Shown piece after piece: positions 16,596-26,038 of a stretch of DNA of 64,000 nt. The stretch is from Oligella ureolytica DSM 18253 (GTDB lineage: Bacteria; Pseudomonadota; Gammaproteobacteria; Burkholderiales; Burkholderiaceae_B). The position numbers and the translations under genes are program-made. Location: positions 6,453 to 70,452 of the forward strand of contig NZ_KB892291.1 in the NCBI RefSeq assembly GCF_000373745.1, in the 5' to 3' direction. The notes under the pieces were generated by a model. The model was given only the letters and a program-made list of their open reading frames with translations. It searched no databases and was not told where the DNA came from. Position 1 is the first letter of the stretch. Each line of letters opens with the position of its first letter.

Positions 16596-18467
16596 TTACT
16601 TTCTACGCTCTACCTGAGACACGTCACGTACTGCACCGCGGTCAGCTGAAGTAGCCAAAGCAGCATAAGCACGTAAAGCCTGTGAAACAAAACGATCTCG
16701 ATTCAGTGGCTTCCAGGCATCGGCACCGCGCTCTTCCATACGCTGACGACGTTGTGCCAACTCCTCATCGCTAATCGCTAAATTGATACGACGATTTGGA
16801 ATGTCGATTTCAATCTTATCACCCTCTTCAACTAAGGCAATATTACCGCCCTCAGCAGCTTCAGGTGAAGCATGACCAATGACTAGACCTGAGGAGCCGC
16901 CAGAGAAACGACCATCAGTCAATAGCGCTGCTTTAGCACCTAAGCCCTTCGACTTAAGATAAGAAGTCGGGTAGAGCATCTCCTGCATACCAGGACCACC
17001 CTTAGGCCCCTCATAGCGAATAATAACAACATCGCCTTCTTTGACCTGATCACCCAAGATACCCTCAGTGGCCGCATCTTGGCTTTCATAAATTACAGCT
17101 TTACCCGTAAAGGTTAAAATACTCTCATCGACACCGGCCGTTTTAACGATACAACCATTAGGTGCTAAATTACCATATAGAACTGCTAAACCACCATCTT
17201 GCGAATAGGCGTGCTCCTTATCACGGATACAGCCATCGACACGATCAGTATCTAATTCTTTGTAGTATTTATCCTGACTAAAAGCCTTGGTCGTACGCAC
17301 ACCGCCAATAGCAGAGCGATAAAACTTCTCAGTACCTTCAGCTTGCCCATCAGACATCACATCCCAGCGATTTAATACATCAGCCAAATCTTTACCGGCG
17401 ATATGATTAACTGAAGTGTCTAATAAGCCGGCACGATTTAATTCAGCCAAAATACCAACTACGCCTCCTGCTCGGTGCACATCTTGGATGTGGTATTCGG
17501 CAGTAGCCGGCGCTACCTTACAAAGACATGGGGTATGACGTGAAATTCGGTCAATATCCTGCATGGTGAAATCAACCCCGGCTTCTTGGGCTGCCGCTAA
17601 AATATGCAATACAGTATTGGTTGAACCACCCATGGCCACATCTAAAGTCATTGCATTTTCAAAGGCTGCTTTAGTAGCAATGGCGCGAGGCAAAGCGGAC
17701 TCATCGTCTCCTTCATAATAACGCTTGGTTAGTTCCATCACCTTGCGACCCGCTTCGAGGAATAACTCCTTGCGCTGAGCATGAGTCGCCACAATGGTAC
17801 CGTTGCCGGGCAGGGCAAGACCCAAGGCCTCATTTAAACAGTTCATTGAGTTAGCGGTAAACATACCGGAACACGAACCACAGGTAGGACAGGCATTTTG
17901 CTCAATTAACTCCGTTTCCTCATCGGAAACAGTTGGATCACCCGCCTTGATCATCGCGTCTACCAGGTCAAGCTTAATAACCTTTTCGCCGCTATTAGTC
18001 TCAGAAGGCATCACACCGGCTTCCATTGGACCACCGGAAACAAACACGGTTGGGATGTTGAGACGCAAAGAGGCCATCAACATACCCGGTGTGATTTTGT
18101 CACAGTTGGAAATACAAACCATCGCATCGACACAGTGTGCATTAATCATGTACTCCACAGAATCGGCAATGAGTTCGCGTGACGGCAACGAATACAACAT
18201 ACCGTCATGACCCATAGCGATACCATCATCAACGGCAATCGTATTGAACTCCTTGGCGATACCGCCAGCAGCTTCAATCTCACGAGCCACCATTTGACCC
18301 AAATCTTTTAAATGAACGTGCCCCGGCACAAACTCCACGAATGAGTTGACAACTGCAATAATCGGCTTGCCGAAATCTTTATCCTGAATACCGGTAGCAC
18401 GCCATAAGGCTCGTGCTCCAGCCATATTACGCCCATGCGTAGAAGTTTTAGAACGATAAGCAGGCAT
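16596..18467 (-). CDS. ilvD: dihydroxy-acid dehydratase
   Basis: It dehydrates 2,3-dihydroxy-isovalerate and 2,3-dihydroxy-3-methylvalerate to the corresponding 2-keto acids, the third common step of valine and isoleucine synthesis. The Fe-S-associated cysteines are visible: NCDKITPGM (C122) and [11 protein letters not shown] (C193, C196, C199). The DGRFSGG signature lies near the C-terminus. The length of 623 residues fits the long IlvD type. AAGGA lies seven bases before the ATG. It sits 20 bases downstream of ispB on the same strand and may share its transcript. A strong terminator follows. Confidence 0.97.
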   Translation of the reverse strand: MPAYRSKTSTHGRNMAGARALWRATGIQDKDFGKPIIAVVNSFVEFVPGHVHLKDLGQMVAREIEAAGGIAKEFNTIAVDDGIAMGHDGMLYSLPSRELIADSVEYMINAHCVDAMVCISNCDKITPGMLMASLRLNIPTVFVSGGPMEAGVMPSETNSGEKVIKLDLVDAMIKAGDPTVSDEETELIEQNACPTCGSCSGMFTANSMNCLNEALGLALPGNGTIVATHAQRKELFLEAGRKVMELTKRYYEGDDESALPRAIATKAAFENAMTLDVAMGGSTNTVLHILAAAQEAGVDFTMQDIDRISRHTPCLCKVAPATAEYHIQDVHRAGGVVGILAELNRAGLLDTSVNHIAGKDLADVLNRWDVMSDGQAEGTEKFYRSAIGGVRTTKAFSQDKYYKELDTDRVDGCIRDKEHAYSQDGGLAVLYGNLAPNGCIVKTAGVDESILTFTGKAVIYESQDAATEGILGDQVKEGDVVIIRYEGPKGGPGMQEMLYPTSYLKSKGLGAKAALLTDGRFSGGSSGLVIGHASPEAAEGGNIALVEEGDKIEIDIPNRRINLAISDEELAQRRQRMEERGADAWKPLNRDRFVSQALRAYAALATSADRGAVRDVSQVERRK

Positions 18468-18487
18468 GCTTAAATCCTTATTAAAAA

Positions 18488-19468
18488 TTAGTTATCACGC
18501 TCAATAGCAAAACGCGCTAATTGAAGTAATGACTGTTTATAAATAGAGTCAGGGAAAGCCTCTAAGGCATCGATAGCAAGTTCGGATTCCTTTTCTGCGA
18601 TTTGACGGGTGTACTGTAAAGCATCAGTCGACTTAATTGCCTCAGCTACCGCTTTAAAATCTGCATCACCGGTCTCGATCGCATTGCGGATTAACTCAGC
18701 TTGTTCCGCTGTACCCTGGTTCATCACACGAATTAGAGGTAAGGTTGGTTTACCCTCACGAAGGTCATCACCAACATTTTTACCCAAAGCTTCGGCATCA
18801 CCTGAATAATCTAACACATCATCAATCAATTGGAAGGCAGTACCCATGTGACGACCATAGGCAGCTGCAGCCTCTCTTAGCTCGGGAGTGACATCACAGA
18901 TGATAGCACCGACTTCGGCAGAAGCCTCAAACAGCTTGGCTGTCTTGTAACGCACCACCTGCATATAGCGTTCTACAGATACATCCGGATCATGGACATT
19001 GAGCAACTGCAGAACCTCACCCTCAGCAATTACGGTCGTCGCTTGAGACAAGACCTGCAAGATCTCCATACGATTAACCGACACCATCATCTCAAAAGAT
19101 CGAGAATACAAATAATCACCGACTAAGACACTGGCAGCATTGCCAAAAACAGCATTGGCAGTTTCGCGGCCACGACGCAAATCAGACTCATCAACAACGT
19201 CATCGTGCAGTAAGGTTGAGGTATGAATAAACTCAATAGTCGCTGCCAGTACATGATGATCCTGAAACTCACGCTCAACTTGCTGGTAGCCAAGTGCGTT
19301 AGCCATCATCACGACTAAAGCCGGACGTAAGCGCTTACCGCCGGAACTAATAATGTACTCACCGACTGTGCGAATCATAACGACTTCTGAATTTAAATAT
19401 GATCGAATAACGAAGTCAACGGCCTCCATATCTTTTGTGATAGGGCTTAAAATCTGCGTAGCGCTCAA
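18488..19468 (-). CDS. ispB: octaprenyl (polyprenyl) diphosphate synthase
   Basis: This trans-polyprenyl diphosphate synthase makes the isoprenoid side chain of ubiquinone or menaquinone from FPP and IPP. The two Asp-rich motifs are DDVVD (89-93) and DDVLD (216-220), and the family motif [10 protein letters not shown] is present. The product has 326 residues, normal for IspB. The start appears to be TTG at 19468, because AGGAAGAG lies just upstream; the next in-frame ATG (residue 14) would remove part of the usual N-terminus. It is divergent from the DUF815 gene across about 220 bases and upstream of ilvD. Confidence 0.94.
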   Translation of the reverse strand: MSATQILSPITKDMEAVDFVIRSYLNSEVVMIRTVGEYIISSGGKRLRPALVVMMANALGYQQVEREFQDHHVLAATIEFIHTSTLLHDDVVDESDLRRGRETANAVFGNAASVLVGDYLYSRSFEMMVSVNRMEILQVLSQATTVIAEGEVLQLLNVHDPDVSVERYMQVVRYKTAKLFEASAEVGAIICDVTPELREAAAAYGRHMGTAFQLIDDVLDYSGDAEALGKNVGDDLREGKPTLPLIRVMNQGTAEQAELIRNAIETGDADFKAVAEAIKSTDALQYTRQIAEKESELAIDALEAFPDSIYKQSLLQLARFAIERDN

Positions 19469-19686
19469 GACTCTTCCTGATAATTAAAAGTTAAACAGTT
19501 AAAAATTGCTTTGAAAGAAAAACGATTTCTGTCATCAGTCCAGACTTGCAAGACAAACACTACTCTTTCAAAACAATCTAAAATCATTCTATTATAGGGT
19601 AAAAAAACCAATTTAAAATTTATCAATGCTAATCTTGTAGTCATTTATTTGATTTAGACGTTTATAACCCTGAGCTTTGTAAATTT

Positions 19687-20592
19687 ATGACTATCCATAA
19701 AAAAATTGACCATAAACCACAAAACATTCCCTTCTTAGATGATGTGATGCAAACAGCACATCAGGTTCTGCTTCAACTACAAGCTTGGTTACCGCCAGTG
19801 CCGCCGACAACTGACTGGCGTGCTATCGCCTATCGTTGGCGTCGCAAAGACAACACTGCCTGGCTAGAAGCAATCCATAAAACTGATGCAATTGAGCCTG
19901 TCGATCTACTGCATATTGAGCGGCAAAAAGAAATTTTAGAACGTAATACGCGTATGTTTGTCCAAGGCAAACCGGCTAATAATGTATTGATGACAGGCAC
20001 CCGTGGCACCGGCAAGAGCTCTTTAGTACGTGCCATGCTGGGTCAGTTTGCCGGCGATGGTCTGCGACTCATTGAAGTAGACAAGTCTGATCTGGGCGAT
20101 CTCCACGAAATTGTCGAATTAGTGCGCGATCGTGAGGAACGCTTTGTAGTTTTCTGTGATGATCTTTCCTTTGAGCATGGAGAGTCGGGCTACAAAGCCT
20201 TAAAATCCATCCTGGACGGCTCTATTGCGGACAGTGGCGATAACTTATTAATCTATGCCACCTCCAATCGTCGCCATCTCATGCCAGAATTCAATACCGA
20301 GAACCTTGAGCACACGACAGGCCCTCAGGGTGAAATTCATCCGGGCGAAGCAGTAGAAGAAAAAATCTCACTATCTGAACGCTTTGGTATTTGGCTGTCT
20401 TTTTATCCATTTAGTCAGGATCAGTATTTAGCCATTGTGGATTATTGGCTAAGAGATCTAGGCTGCCCTGAAGAGCATATCGCAGAAAGTCGCACTGAAG
20501 CCTTACAATGGACCCTTGAGAGAGGCTCTCGCTCAGGTCGTGTCGCACGTCATTTTGCTCGCGACTGGACGGCCCGGCACCTCAAAAGTTAG
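19687..20592 (+). CDS. DUF815 family P-loop ATPase
   Basis: This is an AAA-like ATPase of the DUF815 family, found next to mutT in many betaproteobacteria; its cellular role is not established. Visible elements are an N-terminal helical region (1-80), Walker A GTRGTGKSS (104-112), Walker B FVVFCDDLSFE near 153-163, and a sensor-like segment with YATSNRRHL. The 301-residue length is normal. No strong SD is seen before the ATG at 19687. The MutT-ThiE gene starts 56 bases downstream on the same strand. No substrate is proposed. Confidence 0.88.
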   Translation: MTIHKKIDHKPQNIPFLDDVMQTAHQVLLQLQAWLPPVPPTTDWRAIAYRWRRKDNTAWLEAIHKTDAIEPVDLLHIERQKEILERNTRMFVQGKPANNVLMTGTRGTGKSSLVRAMLGQFAGDGLRLIEVDKSDLGDLHEIVELVRDREERFVVFCDDLSFEHGESGYKALKSILDGSIADSGDNLLIYATSNRRHLMPEFNTENLEHTTGPQGEIHPGEAVEEKISLSERFGIWLSFYPFSQDQYLAIVDYWLRDLGCPEEHIAESRTEALQWTLERGSRSGRVARHFARDWTARHLKS

Positions 20593-20648
20593 TTGAGGTT
20601 AGAATTAATATTAACAATATAAATAAAGCCAGGACATCAGGAACTTCT

Positions 20649-21614
20649 ATGACCATTCAAAAGCCCTTTTTAGACGTCGCCGTCGGTGTAATTATCAATG
20701 CCGAAGGTGAAATACTTCTAGCTCAAAGACCTGTGGATAAGTCTTGGTCTGGTTGGTGGGAGTTCCCCGGCGGTAAAATTGAAAGTGGTGAAACGGCAAA
20801 AGAAGCCTTACTTCGAGAACTCAAAGAAGAGCTTGATATTCTGGTGACTACCGCAACACCCTGGGTCACTTTTGATTATGAGTACCCAAAGACCAAGGTG
20901 CGTTTGGCTTTTTTCCTGGTTAATGCCTGGGAAGGCACACCCAAAGGCATGGAGCAACAAAACTTAGCGTGGACCCATCCCGAAAAAGCGAGCGAATTGG
21001 GTGAACTATTACCCGCCTCTCTCCCTCCGCTCAAGTGGTTAAGCCTCTCGCCACGCTATGCAATTACTCCTGAATTTAACGCAGACACAGATGCCGCAGC
21101 TTTAAGCACATACGTAGACCGTGTGATTACCAACGGTTCGACGCTCCTGCAGTTTCGCCAACCAAACTGGCCCAAAGGCCCTGCCTCTAAGGAGCTAAAA
21201 CATCTTTTTGAAGAGCTATTGAGCCTATGCCGTCAGCGCGGCGTTAGCCTGTTAATTAACAGCATACACCCTCGCCAATGGTGGTCATTAGCTGATGGCG
21301 TACACTTACGCTCGACCGATGCAATACAACTGGACACACGCCCAATTCCGGAAGACAAGCTGCTAGCTGTCTCGACCCACCATTTAGCAGATATCTTATA
21401 TGCGCAGGTACTAAGCGCAGATTTTATTGTCTTGGGACATGTCAATGATACGGCCAGCCATCCGGGCGAAAAAGCCCTCGGCTGGGAGGCTTTTGAAGCG
21501 CTTGCAAAAGAAGCAGGACGGCCTGTCTATGCGATTGGTGGACTTAAGCCATCAGATCTGAAGGTGGCACGTGAACACCATGCGCATGGCGTTGCGGGGA
21601 TAAGCAACTTTTAG
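20649..21614 (+). CDS. mutT: MutT-type Nudix hydrolase fused to ThiE/TenI-like domain
   Basis: The N-terminal half (1-130) is an 8-oxo-dGTP diphosphatase-type Nudix domain. Its complete Nudix box runs from G42 (E48, then REL and KEE at 56-61) and it has the WWEFPGGK motif. The C-terminal half (about 145-321) is a ThiE/TenI-like TIM barrel with LLQFRQ, a VHLRSTD segment and a terminal GGLKPSDL-GVAGIS. MutT cleans the nucleotide pool of oxidised dGTP. The role of the barrel in such fusions is uncertain and it may not be an active thiamine-phosphate synthase. AGGA lies seven bases before the ATG. It follows the DUF815 gene and is probably co-transcribed with it. Confidence 0.92.
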   Translation: MTIQKPFLDVAVGVIINAEGEILLAQRPVDKSWSGWWEFPGGKIESGETAKEALLRELKEELDILVTTATPWVTFDYEYPKTKVRLAFFLVNAWEGTPKGMEQQNLAWTHPEKASELGELLPASLPPLKWLSLSPRYAITPEFNADTDAAALSTYVDRVITNGSTLLQFRQPNWPKGPASKELKHLFEELLSLCRQRGVSLLINSIHPRQWWSLADGVHLRSTDAIQLDTRPIPEDKLLAVSTHHLADILYAQVLSADFIVLGHVNDTASHPGEKALGWEAFEALAKEAGRPVYAIGGLKPSDLKVAREHHAHGVAGISNF

Positions 21615-21681
21615 CCGATGGTACGCTGTCTCTGCAGGCAAAAAAAGCTATAATTTAATTACGCTTATCCTAGCGAATTAC

Positions 21682-21722
21682 TTGACCGTTTTACCGTTTA
21701 AAGGTATATTTAATATACACCT
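21682..21722 (+). promoter_or_regulatory. sigma-70 promoter of nnrS with overlapping palindromic operator (probable NsrR site)
   Basis: TTGACC (21682-21687) and TATATT (21705-21710) are 17 bases apart, a near-consensus promoter. The -10 lies within the palindrome GTATATTTAATATAC (21704-21718), flanked by AAAGG and ACCTTT. A repressor bound there would block RNA polymerase. Identification as an NsrR site is inferred from the downstream Rrf2 gene and the general AT-rich dyad form of NsrR operators. Confidence 0.7.
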
Positions 21723-21748
21723 TTAATACATACGCGGAGTAATCACAT

Positions 21749-22987
21749 ATGCTGCAGATTCAATCTCCTGGCAAGAAGCCCTATTCGCCACATCCCATTT
21801 TGAACTTAGGTTTTAGAGTATTTTTTGCAAGCGCAGCGATCTTTGCAATCATTACCATGGCGTTATGGATCTTCGTTTTTATGGGCAAGCTCAGCCTGGG
21901 CGGTGTTGTTTTCCAGCCCTTCTATTGGCATGCTCATGAAATGCTTTATGGCTATACGATGGCCATTATTGCCGGTTTTCTACTAACTGCTGTACAGACT
22001 TGGACCGGTGTTCCCATGCCTTATGGTAAGCATTTGTTAGCAATTTTTTCGTTTTGGGGGATTGCGCGTTTGATTTGGGCTCTAACAGCCTTCAATCCAA
22101 GCCAAGGCGTCACAATAACCTTAGTCATTATCGCTTTTATCGCTGATATGATTTTTATGGTTTGGATGGCCACTATTATTACGAGAGCCGTATTAAAAGC
22201 CAAACAAAAGCGCCAAATCGGTATCGTTTCCAAGATATTGTTGCTCGCACTAGCCAATGCCCTCTGCTATATCGGCATTTTGAGCCAAAACATGAATTTA
22301 AATCGCATCGGTATTTATCTGGGCTTTTACTTAATCATCGCCCTGGTACTCACCGTCGGCCGCCGCGTCACACCGTTCTTTACTCAAAAGGGCTTGAGCG
22401 TGGGTCAAACGACTGAAGTAACGGTTAAAAACTCAAAGGCCTTAGATGCCATGAGCTTAGGCTTCTTTGTCATCTTCTTTATTTCTGATGTATTTATACC
22501 AAATCCTATTTTATTAAGCGTGGCTGCCCTTGCCACGGCAATCGTTAATCTCATTCGATTAGTCGGCTGGTACCATCATGCCATCTGGAAAAAGCCCCTA
22601 CTCTGGTCTCTTTTCCTAGGATTCTTCGGTATGTGTATCGGCTTTGTTATCTACGCTCTCCAAGCTTGGGGCATTGGCACACATAGTCTTGCTGTGCACG
22701 CTTTAGCCCTATCCGGTATTGCGATGATGACAATCGCCATGATGACCCGAGTGTCTTTAGGTCATACGGGCCGCAGCATTCATCAGCCGCCAAAAACCGT
22801 TGTGTGGATGTATATCCTTCTTATTATTGCTTTTATTGCCAGAGTAATTTTACCAATCTTTGATATGAGCTCTTACATCATGTGGTTAATGATCTCGCAG
22901 ACCTCATGGATACTATGTTTTGTATTATTCTGCATCAGTTACCTGCCAATCTTATCTAGAGAAAGAGCAGACGGTGCTTTCGGCTAG
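21749..22987 (+). CDS. nnrS: NnrS family heme-copper membrane protein
   Basis: NnrS proteins are polytopic inner-membrane heme/copper proteins that protect cells from nitric-oxide stress. The 412-residue sequence shows about 12 hydrophobic segments, the conserved N-terminal PFYWHAHEMLYGY motif with putative metal-binding histidines, and the VGRRVTPFFT and MTRVSLGHTGR motifs. GGAG lies nine bases before the ATG at 21749. Its own promoter with an overlapping operator lies just upstream, and the NsrR-like regulator follows after 26 bases, so the pair is likely one NO-responsive, self-regulated transcript. Confidence 0.95.
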   Translation: MLQIQSPGKKPYSPHPILNLGFRVFFASAAIFAIITMALWIFVFMGKLSLGGVVFQPFYWHAHEMLYGYTMAIIAGFLLTAVQTWTGVPMPYGKHLLAIFSFWGIARLIWALTAFNPSQGVTITLVIIAFIADMIFMVWMATIITRAVLKAKQKRQIGIVSKILLLALANALCYIGILSQNMNLNRIGIYLGFYLIIALVLTVGRRVTPFFTQKGLSVGQTTEVTVKNSKALDAMSLGFFVIFFISDVFIPNPILLSVAALATAIVNLIRLVGWYHHAIWKKPLLWSLFLGFFGMCIGFVIYALQAWGIGTHSLAVHALALSGIAMMTIAMMTRVSLGHTGRSIHQPPKTVVWMYILLIIAFIARVILPIFDMSSYIMWLMISQTSWILCFVLFCISYLPILSRERADGAFG

Positions 22988-23013
22988 AAAAAGCATTTAG
23001 AGGAATAATAATT

Positions 23014-23523
23014 ATGCGTCTAACAACTTATAGTGACTATGCTCTGCGTTGTTTAATTTTTCTGGCAACACAAGAGGATAAAGAAAAACTGATGAATATC
23101 CAAGACATCGCTGATGTTTACGATATTTCTAAAAACCATTTAACAAAAATCGTTCATCAACTTGCGACCCTTGGTTATATCGAAAGTGTGCGTGGTAGAA
23201 ACGGTGGTATTCGCTTGGCTAAAGAGCCGGAAACAATCAATATCGGGATAGTAATTCGCCAGACTGAGGCTGATTTTTCCATTGTGGACTGCTTTACTCC
23301 GATTACCGAGGAGGGAATTATCGCTTTACCAACAAGTGGAAAAACCCCTGAAGAAAAACTTTCGATAAAAAAACAAATGGAGCTCTGTAAAATCAGTCCT
23401 GTATGCAAGCTAAAGCATGTTTTCTATGAGGCGACACAACACTTCTTAAGTGTTTTAGATAAATACACGCTCGCTGATATGACAGAAAATAAAGCAGAGT
23501 TAAAGGCGCTTTTTGCGGAGTAA
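23014..23523 (+). CDS. nsrR: NsrR-like Rrf2 family Fe-S transcriptional regulator with an inserted segment
   Basis: This is an Rrf2-family winged-helix repressor that senses NO through a [4Fe-4S] cluster. MRLTTYSDYALR carries Asp8 and Arg12, both conserved in NsrR. The DNA-binding region is at 28-70 (ISKNHLTKIVHQL, RGRNGGIRLA), and a terminal FLSVLDKYTLADM is typical of NsrR. Cluster cysteines are C93, C125 and C131. The spacing C93-X31-C125-X5-C131 is odd: known NsrR proteins have only about 4-5 residues between the first two. The extra ~26 residues are Pro-, Glu- and Lys-containing and predicted flexible. The 169-residue length, against about 145, reflects this. It is co-oriented with nnrS and followed by a terminator. 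Confidence 0.9.
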   Translation: MRLTTYSDYALRCLIFLATQEDKEKLMNIQDIADVYDISKNHLTKIVHQLATLGYIESVRGRNGGIRLAKEPETINIGIVIRQTEADFSIVDCFTPITEEGIIALPTSGKTPEEKLSIKKQMELCKISPVCKLKHVFYEATQHFLSVLDKYTLADMTENKAELKALFAE

Positions 23524-23544
23524 GCACAAGCAATACTCACCAAT

Positions 23545-23586
23545 AAATAAAGCGGTTGGAAATCACATACCAACCGCTTTATTTTT
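23545..23586. terminator. bidirectional intrinsic terminator between nsrR and the ykvI-like gene
   Basis: A perfect 15-bp stem (23545-23559 with 23570-23584, core AAAGCGGTTGG) and a 10-base loop are followed by TT on the plus strand and a T/A-rich tract on the minus strand. It separates two convergent genes. Confidence 0.88.
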
Positions 23587-23609
23587 AATCAGCCACGTTT
23601 AAAACGACA

Positions 23610-24677
23610 CTACGCAGCTTTACGTGTTTTTAACCAATACCAAAAAATCGCAATGACAATCACTACGCCAAGCACACCCATCAACGGATAGACAGAGCCC
23701 ACTAACTTGCCGAAACCGTACTCACTCAACCAAATACCGATGATAGTAGTAACAACAGCGATTACTCTGAATTTATTCGTATTAGGTTCAGCCCAACGTG
23801 ATGCAAATGCAAAGAACATACCTACCCCCGTACTATAAATCATAGCCAGAACAGCCGCTACCGTTAGGTAAGCCAACGCAGGATGAATTTCACTTGCTAA
23901 TAAAAGTGTTGGAATATCAATACCGTGTAATTTATCAATATTAAGGTATAAGGCAATATTTAAGAAAATAATTAAGGCACCTAAACCTAAACCGCCTAAC
24001 ACGCCACCAAAGCCGGCTTCTTTGCCGGATTTGCTTAAACCACCAAGAACCGCGAGCATAGGGAATCCTACACCAACATTGAAACACGCATAAAGTACGC
24101 CACTCATAAACCAACTAGGCACGGTCCAGCCCAAGAGGTTAATCACTGAGAACTGCTCTGCATGCATATTTTGATTTGCAACATCAAAATTACCGTTAAA
24201 GACGGCATACACCATAATCGATATGATGATAAGCAGCAGGAATGGAATCACAGCACTAATTAAATAAATAATGCTTTTCAGATTTAAGCATAGTGTGAGG
24301 ATAACCAACACTGTCATCAAAATTGAACCTGTGATTGGCGCCCAACCAAACTGCTGCCCGAAAGCGGCTCCGGCACCGGCCAACATAATCACACCGACAC
24401 CGTAAAGGAAGAAGTTCAAAATAACGTCAATGACGGCTCCACCGGTGGTTCCAAATAAACGCGATAGCACTTGGTTATGAGATTTAGCTTGCATCCTCGC
24501 ACTGATTTGAGCGATTTGCATCCCTACAAAAGCGAACAAAAAGGCTGACACGATCGAACCGCCAATACCCCACACACCATAACCGGTAAAGAACTCAACA
24601 ACCTCTCTACCTGATGCAAATCCCCCACCAACTACCACTGACATATACGCCATGGCAATTAACAAACTCTGTCTCAT
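23610..24677 (-). CDS. YkvI-family membrane protein (APC-superfamily-like transporter)
   Basis: A 355-residue polytopic protein with about ten hydrophobic segments. The N-terminus AMAYMSVVVGGGFASGREV and the KSHNQVLSRLFG loop are typical of the YkvI family (COG3949), which resembles amino-acid/Na+ symporters. The ATG at 24677 is preferred over GTG at 24692 because GGAAGGA lies six to seven bases before the ATG. It follows dadA on the same strand with a long hairpin between them. From the context (dadA and gcv genes) it may import an amino acid such as glycine or a D-amino acid; this is inference only. Confidence 0.85.
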   Translation of the reverse strand: MRQSLLIAMAYMSVVVGGGFASGREVVEFFTGYGVWGIGGSIVSAFLFAFVGMQIAQISARMQAKSHNQVLSRLFGTTGGAVIDVILNFFLYGVGVIMLAGAGAAFGQQFGWAPITGSILMTVLVILTLCLNLKSIIYLISAVIPFLLLIIISIMVYAVFNGNFDVANQNMHAEQFSVINLLGWTVPSWFMSGVLYACFNVGVGFPMLAVLGGLSKSGKEAGFGGVLGGLGLGALIIFLNIALYLNIDKLHGIDIPTLLLASEIHPALAYLTVAAVLAMIYSTGVGMFFAFASRWAEPNTNKFRVIAVVTTIIGIWLSEYGFGKLVGSVYPLMGVLGVVIVIAIFWYWLKTRKAA

Positions 24678-24720
24678 ATTTTTTCCTTCCACATTAAGTG
24701 ACTTATTTATAATAATAAAC

Positions 24721-24755
24721 GCCTTGGGTTTTTGCTATAAGCAAAAACCCAAGGC
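24721..24755 (-). terminator. 15-bp perfect hairpin between dadA and the ykvI-like gene
   Basis: GCCTTGGGTTTTTGC (24721-24735) and GCAAAAACCCAAGGC (24741-24755) pair perfectly around a TATAA loop. The following tract on the minus strand is AT-rich (GTTTATTATT) but not a clean T-run, so it may terminate only part of the dadA transcript or act as an mRNA-end stabiliser. Confidence 0.65.
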
Positions 24756-24774
24756 AAAATCATATACTAAATTA

Positions 24775-26028
24775 CTAGTACCTAGTGATATCTAACCCAT
24801 CAATGCTAATTTCAGGCGTTTTATTAGCAATCAAATCCGCAGATAACTGGGCGGCACCGCATGCCATCGTCCAACCGAGCGTACCATGACCTGCATTGAT
24901 AAATAGCTTTGGATATTTCGTTTTACCGATAACAGGCGTGCAATCAGGCGTTTTGGGTCTTAGGCCCGTCCAGAAAGACACATCACCACTTAAGTCCCCA
25001 CCCTCAGGGAATAGATCCGCACAAATCATACGCAAGGTTTCTTCACGCTTTGGATTTAAAGTATAGTCAAAGCCACGCAACTCAGCCATCCCTCCCAGAC
25101 GAATACGGTCGTCAAAACGTGTAATCGCTACCTTATAGGTCTCATCCAATATGGTTGAAACCGGCGCCATCTCATGATTGGTAATAGGTACGGTAATAGA
25201 GAAGCCCTTCATCGGGTAAATTGGTGCATTTAAGCCTAATGGCTTAATGAACTTAGGCGTAAAGGCACCCAGACAAACAACATATTGATCGGCGGTTTCT
25301 TTTTTACCGTCAATAATCACACCCTTGATATCATTACCTTCATATTCAAAACGCTCAAGCGTCTGATTAAAGCGGAACTCAACACCTAACTCTTTTGCTT
25401 TTTCAGCTAATTTTTGAGTAAAGAGCAGGCAATCTCCAGTTTGATCGCCCGGCAATCTTAAACCACCGGTAATTTTGCCGGAAACCCTGGCTAATGCAGG
25501 CTCCGCACCGGCAACACCCTTGGCATCTAATAGCTCATAAGGTACGCCCATTTCTTTTAAAACATCAATGTCTTTAGAGGCCGCATCCAACTGCTTTTGT
25601 GTGCGGAAAAGCTGCAGGGTGCCTTTTTGGCGATCCTCAAACTTAATATCAATTTCTTCACGTAGTCGATTTAATACATCGCGGCTGTACTCTGAAATAC
25701 GTACTAAGCGCTCCTTATTGATCGCGTAGTCTCTGCTATTACAGTGCATCAGCATTTGCCACATAAAGCGGTACTGACTCATATCCAAGGTGGGTGCGAT
25801 CGCTAAAGGGGCATGCTTCGATAAAAGCCACTTAATCGCTTTTAAAGGCACTCCCGGTGCAGCCCAAGGGGTTGAGTACCCCGGAGAGATTTGCCCGGCA
25901 TTAGCAAAGCTGGCCTCATGAGCTACCTCTGATAAGCGCTCAATCACGGTTACCTCAAACCCTTCACGAGCTAAATAATAAGCAGTGGTCGTTCCGATCA
26001 CTCCACCACCAAGCACTAAAACACGCAT
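24775..26028 (-). CDS. dadA: D-amino acid dehydrogenase
   Basis: This FAD-dependent enzyme oxidatively deaminates D-amino acids, chiefly D-alanine, to 2-keto acids and passes electrons to the respiratory chain. The N-terminal FAD motif is [16 protein letters not shown] (4-19), followed by [15 protein letters not shown]. The C-terminal glycine-rich segment [12 protein letters not shown] is typical of DadA. The 417-residue length is normal. It starts 10 bases after the gcvP stop, so translation is probably coupled with the glycine cleavage genes. Activity on glycine is possible but not shown by the sequence. Confidence 0.92.
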   Translation of the reverse strand: MRVLVLGGGVIGTTTAYYLAREGFEVTVIERLSEVAHEASFANAGQISPGYSTPWAAPGVPLKAIKWLLSKHAPLAIAPTLDMSQYRFMWQMLMHCNSRDYAINKERLVRISEYSRDVLNRLREEIDIKFEDRQKGTLQLFRTQKQLDAASKDIDVLKEMGVPYELLDAKGVAGAEPALARVSGKITGGLRLPGDQTGDCLLFTQKLAEKAKELGVEFRFNQTLERFEYEGNDIKGVIIDGKKETADQYVVCLGAFTPKFIKPLGLNAPIYPMKGFSITVPITNHEMAPVSTILDETYKVAITRFDDRIRLGGMAELRGFDYTLNPKREETLRMICADLFPEGGDLSGDVSFWTGLRPKTPDCTPVIGKTKYPKLFINAGHGTLGWTMACGAAQLSADLIANKTPEISIDGLDITRY

Positions 26029-26038
26029 TAAATTACTC

